DNA of 10,487 bases, from contig JAACDS010000220.1 of assembly GCA_009936895.1 (NCBI GenBank), forward strand, positions 1 through 10,487, read 5' to 3'. Numbering within the stretch: position 1 is the stretch's first letter; each line of letters opens with the position of its first letter. Below, in pieces: positions 7,750 through 10,487 of this stretch. Position numbers and translations under genes: made by a program. The DNA is from Pseudomonadota bacterium. GTDB lineage: Bacteria > Pseudomonadota > Gammaproteobacteria > Pseudomonadales > Azotimanducaceae. The notes beneath the pieces were generated by a model that saw only the letters and a list, made by a program, of their open reading frames with translations, searched no databases and was not told the DNA's origin.

Positions 7750-7770
7750 AAAACAGTAGTACATTCGGCC

Positions 7771-7786
7771 CAGATCCGAGGATCTG
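7771..7786. promoter_or_regulatory. Perfect 16-bp inverted repeat, candidate operator
   Basis: CAGATCC-GA-GGATCTG is a perfect 7-bp inverted repeat with a 2-base centre, flanked by partly symmetric CGGCC (7766-7770) and GGCCG (7791-7795). It lies 32 bp upstream of the thiolase-like ATG, on the untranslated side. A 2-base centre is too tight for a good RNA hairpin, so a dimeric DNA-binding regulator (for example TetR-type) is more likely. No regulator gene is in the window to pair with it. Confidence 0.4.
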
Positions 7787-7806
7787 ACGAAGGCCGCAAG
7801 CGAGTT

Positions 7807-7812
7807 ACTATA
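7807..7812 (-). promoter_or_regulatory. Possible -10 element for the thiolase-RDD transcript
   Basis: The minus strand reads TATAGT, one mismatch from the TATAAT consensus, 20 bp upstream of the inverted repeat. The region about 17 bp further upstream has no good TTGACA match, so the call rests on one hexamer. If correct, transcription would start near 7800 and the repeat would lie within the first 30 transcribed bases, a common position for a repressor site. Confidence 0.25.
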
Positions 7813-7836
7813 CAGGAGGCGGGCGGTTTTTTGCGG

Positions 7837-8448
7837 CTACCAAGGCTCTAGGGTGACGGTTCCCTCAGGTGTGCTGAGCTGGGCGCTGAATGCAGGGGCC
7901 CCGCCCTGAGCATTCAATGGCAGGTCTAGCGCATCGAGAAAACTCTGATACACAGCGGGTGTGGGCGTCGTGATGTTAAAGCGTTCTAATGTGCAGCCGC
8001 TCGGCGTGGATAGCGCCGGGTGAGGCGACTCCAGCCAGTCGATGAAGAAGGGCATGTGCGAGTCCTCCAAGAACAGCAGCCGCCACGCCAACTCAACGCC
8101 CTCTGGGGTCGTGCGGCTCATGTCGATGATTTCTCGGCTGTTCAGTTCCAAGGCCGCAGCTTGGCTGGCCACTTCGGACAGATTGTCGCTGGCCACGGCC
8201 CAGCTGCGGATACCCGATCCACCATGATCCAGCAACAGCTGGCCGGTAGTGCCTGCCAGCTCTTGGGCCGGATCCGGTGCGATGATCTCCAGGTACTGAA
8301 AGTTGCCCAAGGACAACAAAGCGTTGCGCGTGCCCACCCCTGGGTGCGAGCCACCCAGGGCGGGCATGACTCCGGTAAGTGCGTAGATATCGTCAATGCC
8401 CGCCTGTAGATCAGGGCAGGCGTACATGATGTGATCGAGTTGGGTCAT
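7837..8448 (-). CDS. VOC superfamily protein, glyoxalase-like domain
   Basis: A 203-residue soluble protein that resembles the glyoxalase-like domain family (Glyoxalase_3 type) of the vicinal oxygen chelate superfamily. The N-terminal repeat opens with 'LDHIMYACPDLQAGIDDIYALTGV' and continues 'GGSHPGVGTRNALLSLGNFQYLEIIAPDP', the characteristic strand-helix and 'HPG-GT-NALL-LG--YLE-I-PDP' blocks (about residues 4-62). A second, more divergent half follows (about 120-203; 'ERFNITTPTPAVYQSFLDAL') and ends in a beta strand 'GTVTLEPW'. His6 and Glu54 sit where first-half metal ligands are often found, but the reaction is unknown. VOC members include isomerases, epoxide hydrolases and dioxygenases. 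The ATG at 8448 has AAGAG about 9 bases upstream. It lies 86-99 bp before the thiolase-like gene on the same strand; shared metabolism is possible but unproven. Confidence 0.87.
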   Translation of the reverse strand: MTQLDHIMYACPDLQAGIDDIYALTGVMPALGGSHPGVGTRNALLSLGNFQYLEIIAPDPAQELAGTTGQLLLDHGGSGIRSWAVASDNLSEVASQAAALELNSREIIDMSRTTPEGVELAWRLLFLEDSHMPFFIDWLESPHPALSTPSGCTLERFNITTPTPAVYQSFLDALDLPLNAQGGAPAFSAQLSTPEGTVTLEPW

Positions 8449-8478
8449 AAAATGCGTCTCTTGTTGGGCACGTAACGG

Positions 8479-8500
8479 AGCTAAGACCTTGGTCTCGGCT
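8479..8500. repeat. Imperfect inverted repeat in the VOC gene leader
   Basis: The arms AGC-AGACC and GGTCT-GCT (each with a 2-base mismatch gap) face each other around a TT centre; the inner AGACC-TT-GGTCT (8484-8495) is perfect. It lies about 30-50 bp upstream of the VOC ATG. There is no following T-run, so it is not a standard terminator. The dyad could be an operator; its sequence differs from the one upstream of the thiolase-like gene. Confidence 0.3.
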
Positions 8501-8528
8501 ACATTCGTATGCTATCGGGTCCGCTTCT

Positions 8529-8549
8529 GAGGTGCATGTGACCCACCTC
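8529..8549. repeat. Short stem-loop between SSS and VOC genes
   Basis: GAGGTG (8529-8534) and CACCTC (8544-8549) can form a 6-bp stem with a 9-base loop. It lies 32 bp past the symporter's stop codon on the minus strand. No run of T follows on either strand, so it would be at best a weak, factor-assisted terminator or an RNA 3'-end stabiliser. Confidence 0.25.
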
Positions 8550-8580
8550 TGTGTACTTCTCCGAGAGCCACCCAGTTGCA

Positions 8581-10140
8581 CTACCGCGCGGCAAACAGCT
8601 CATCGATGTGTGACTGGCTCAGCGGCTGAGTCAGCTTCGATACCACAACGGTCAGCACGATGGAGACTATTTCACCCATCACTGCGCATGAATACGGGTT
8701 GGGGCCTTCACCACGCAGCCAGGTCACCGCGCCTTCTAGGCCCACACCAGTGAACCAGCTTGGCTCTAAAATCTGCGAGTGCAGGACGATAAAGACGCCA
8801 AAGCCTCCCAACAGGCCGGCATACGCGCCTTTCAAAGTGACCCCAGACCACAGCGCCCCTAGCACTAAGGGACCAGCGAAGGCCGCCATCATACCGCCTA
8901 CGCCGATCCAGACTACGAGAGAAACGTTCACATCCATCAGCGACCATGCCATGAGCATACAGATCAGCAACACGGCCACTGTGGCCCATCGGCTGATGAG
9001 CAGCACACGACGGTCTAGCTGTTCCTGAGGCATGTTCGGATGCAGCTTGGGAGCGAGGGTTCTTCGGTACAGATCGTTGGCAATGATTTGTGATGACGAG
9101 ACTACCAAGCCGTCCGCCGTGCTCATCACGGCAGACAGCACACCCACGCCGATCAGGGCTGCCAGCCAAGTTGGGAATAGCTCGATGAATAGCAGCGGCA
9201 ACGCCTGATTTGGATTTGCACCCGAGGTATACAGCGCGTCGCCAAAGTAGACCCGGGCCAGCAAACCACCCACACCCAGCAGGCCAAGGGTTAATCCGAA
9301 GATGGCTGCTAACTTGACGAACTGTAGACGGGAACTGCCGGTATCCAGTGCCCATAGCTTGTTGCCAAGGTGCGGCAGCAGACCCAACGGCATATGAGCA
9401 AAGGCGATGACGAAGATAGACCACCACGAATGGAATAGGGGTGTATTGGGGTTCGTGGGGGTGACCAGATCTTGATCTTGATTGGCGAGATTGTCGACAA
9501 TGCCGGAAAACCCGCCTTCCACTCCCCAGCCCAGAGCCGTCAAAATAATGACCAAGACCGCGAGTAGAAGCATCATGAACCCCTGCACTCCGTCGGTGAG
9601 GATGTCCGCATGGGCACCGCCGAGTACGACGTAGATCAATAGAATGAACGTGGTGATGCCCAGTGCCCACATGGAATCCAGTCCCAACATGATTTCGAAC
9701 ATCACGACGCCGGATACCAATTGGCCAGCAAGATAGAAGAACAGCACCAAGGAAATCAATGACACCATCAATCGCATGGTGTCGGATTGATAGCGGTCGC
9801 CTAGGTACTCCGGGATAGAGCGGTTACCGAAGCGGTTGCCTGATGTGGCTACCAAGCGCATGGAAATTAGGATGCCAACGTAAACGCCGACGGGGTAGAG
9901 GCAATGCATCCACAGGGTAGAGAGTCCCCACTCGTAAGACATGGCCGGGCTGCCAAGAAAGGTTGCCCCACTGGCTGTCGACGCCGCAAACGCCAAAGCC
10001 AAAAACACCGGGCCATAAGCCCCGCGAGCCGTCGCAAAATCATCCGCGTGTTTGATCTGGCGTTGGGCGTATATGCCAATGCCTACCATCAGGCTCATAT
10101 AGCCGAACAAAAATATCCAGGACCAAGTAATCAGACTCAT
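8581..10140 (-). CDS. SSS family sodium:solute symporter (PanF-like)
   Basis: A 519-residue polytopic inner-membrane protein of the solute:sodium symporter family (LeuT fold), which uses the Na+ gradient to import small organic solutes. About 13 hydrophobic segments run from residue 4 to about 505. Diagnostic blocks are 'AASTASGATFLGSPAMSYEWGL' (about 52-73), resembling the PanF 'SASSFLGGPG--Y--GL' region; 'NRSIPEYLGDRY' after TM3; 'GGAHADILTDGVQGFMML' in the TM6 region; and 'LSAVMSTADGLVVSSSQIIANDLYRR'. In that last block Ser340-Thr341 match the Na+-ligand Ser/Thr pair of PutP in position. At PutP Asp55 there is Thr, as expected for non-proline members. The substrate is unknown: pantothenate, a carboxylate or another small acid are all possible. 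No small DUF4212-type partner gene is adjacent. The ATG at 10140 is supported by GGGAGAG 7 bases upstream. Confidence 0.94.
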   Translation of the reverse strand: MSLITWSWIFLFGYMSLMVGIGIYAQRQIKHADDFATARGAYGPVFLALAFAASTASGATFLGSPAMSYEWGLSTLWMHCLYPVGVYVGILISMRLVATSGNRFGNRSIPEYLGDRYQSDTMRLMVSLISLVLFFYLAGQLVSGVVMFEIMLGLDSMWALGITTFILLIYVVLGGAHADILTDGVQGFMMLLLAVLVIILTALGWGVEGGFSGIVDNLANQDQDLVTPTNPNTPLFHSWWSIFVIAFAHMPLGLLPHLGNKLWALDTGSSRLQFVKLAAIFGLTLGLLGVGGLLARVYFGDALYTSGANPNQALPLLFIELFPTWLAALIGVGVLSAVMSTADGLVVSSSQIIANDLYRRTLAPKLHPNMPQEQLDRRVLLISRWATVAVLLICMLMAWSLMDVNVSLVVWIGVGGMMAAFAGPLVLGALWSGVTLKGAYAGLLGGFGVFIVLHSQILEPSWFTGVGLEGAVTWLRGEGPNPYSCAVMGEIVSIVLTVVVSKLTQPLSQSHIDELFAAR

Positions 10141-10147
10141 AGTACAT

Positions 10148-10154
10148 CTCTCCC
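10148..10154 (-). promoter_or_regulatory. Ribosome binding site of the SSS symporter
   Basis: The minus strand reads GGGAGAG with a 7-base spacer to the ATG at 10140, the strongest Shine-Dalgarno match in the window. The 86-bp gap around it (10141-10226) should also hold a promoter. It contains an 8-bp palindrome TAACGTTA near 10163, but no clear -35/-10 pair. Confidence 0.65.
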
Positions 10155-10226
10155 TCTGGGCCTAACGTTAACCTGAAATGGATAGGGCGTGTGGGCTAAT
10201 TGTCTTTTAACGGGGCAGCAGGGGTT

Positions 10227-10487
10227 TCACGACGATTCTCGGGTCTTGTTTTTGACGTCTCTAGCCACAACCTTGACCTGATCGAACGCTGCGCGTCGTT
10301 GTGCCAGCTCGTGTGCAGATAAATGCTCAATGCTGAAAAACTCGTCCTTCCATTTTGAATCTTTAGCCCATTGTTGGGCTGACCTCAATGAGGTTCTTGG
10401 CTGCGTTGCTGTCTCGAGGATCTGCAAGGCCAGGGAAAGGGTGTCGCGCTGGGATGTCGGGTCATGGGGCTTGCCGGCAGAATTGCC
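10227..10487 (-). CDS. Unrecognised protein, C-terminal part (5' end outside window)
   Basis: The minus-strand frame is open from the window edge to a TGA at 10227-10229, giving at least 86 residues. An in-frame TTG at 10427 need not be the start because the frame runs on upstream without a stop. The visible part is soluble and charged, with no membrane segment or cysteine. A likely helix 'DTLSLALQILETA' is followed by 'LRSAQQWAKDSKWKDEFFSIEHLSAHELAQRRAAFDQV' and a basic tail 'KVVARDVKNKTRESS'. I do not recognise the family. Its stop is 86 bp upstream of the symporter start, so the two could share a transcript. Coding status is supported by the open frame and an ordinary protein-like composition only. 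Confidence 0.4.
   Translation of the reverse strand, partial: GNSAGKPHDPTSQRDTLSLALQILETATQPRTSLRSAQQWAKDSKWKDEFFSIEHLSAHELAQRRAAFDQVKVVARDVKNKTRESS

Noticed and set aside
7739..7750. TTG start at 7750 for the thiolase-like gene
   Set aside because: The TTG overlaps the GGAGAG ribosome binding site that serves the ATG at 7738, and the four extra residues are not family-like.
7821..7836. A T-run (GGTTTTTTGCGG on the + strand) as a terminator
   Set aside because: There is no hairpin before it on the + strand and no + strand gene to terminate; on the minus strand it is an A-run just after the VOC stop.
8529..8549. Intrinsic terminator for the symporter gene
   Set aside because: The stem is 6 bp with a 9-base loop and no T-run follows, so I list it only as a weak stem-loop.
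8708..9670. A 320-codon minus-strand open frame
   Set aside because: It is a shifted frame inside the SSS symporter with Arg/Gly/His-rich composition and no membrane segments; the symporter frame carries the family motifs.

Overview
The window looks like chromosomal DNA from a gammaproteobacterium, probably a free-living, marine-type one. The main evidence is the conserved block pepA-holC-valS (read right to left), a classic gammaproteobacterial arrangement. Type IV pilus minor-pilin-like genes and a Na+-coupled SSS transporter are compatible with this. GC content is moderate and looks even throughout. I see no insertion sequence, phage gene, CRISPR array, tRNA or rRNA. I cannot name a genus from sequence alone. 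No gene-free stretch exceeds about 200 bp.

Left edge (1-871, + strand): the C-terminal part of a PilW-like minor pilin is followed, with a short overlap, by a small PilX/GspK-like pseudopilin. They are the tail of a minor-pilin operon whose upstream genes lie outside the window. No pilY1 follows; the next gene, valS, converges on the operon with only 6 bp between stop codons.

Housekeeping block (878-5628, - strand): pepA (leucyl aminopeptidase), holC (DNA polymerase III chi subunit) and valS (valyl-tRNA synthetase) are 20 and 33 bp apart and are probably co-transcribed. The lptF-lptG pair that lies divergently next to pepA in many gammaproteobacteria is absent. Its place is taken by a 199-bp gap and an RDD membrane protein on the same strand as pepA.

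Metabolic/transport block (5828-10140, - strand): in transcription order it holds an SSS sodium:solute symporter, a VOC/glyoxalase-like protein, a thiolase-like protein of the TLP1 type (acetyl-CoA acetyltransferase-like with an extra C-terminal domain) and the RDD protein. Thiolase-like and RDD genes are 3 bp apart and probably translationally coupled; the others are separated by 86-132 bp. The thiolase-like protein lacks the usual thiolase nucleophile cysteine and other catalytic signatures, so its activity is uncertain. A perfect 16-bp inverted repeat sits in its leader and looks like an operator.

Right edge (10227-10487, - strand): the C-terminal part of an unrecognised soluble protein whose start lies outside the window. 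I found no convincing new multi-gene system. The best leads are the catalytically altered thiolase-like gene with its operator-like repeat and RDD partner, and the missing lptFG.
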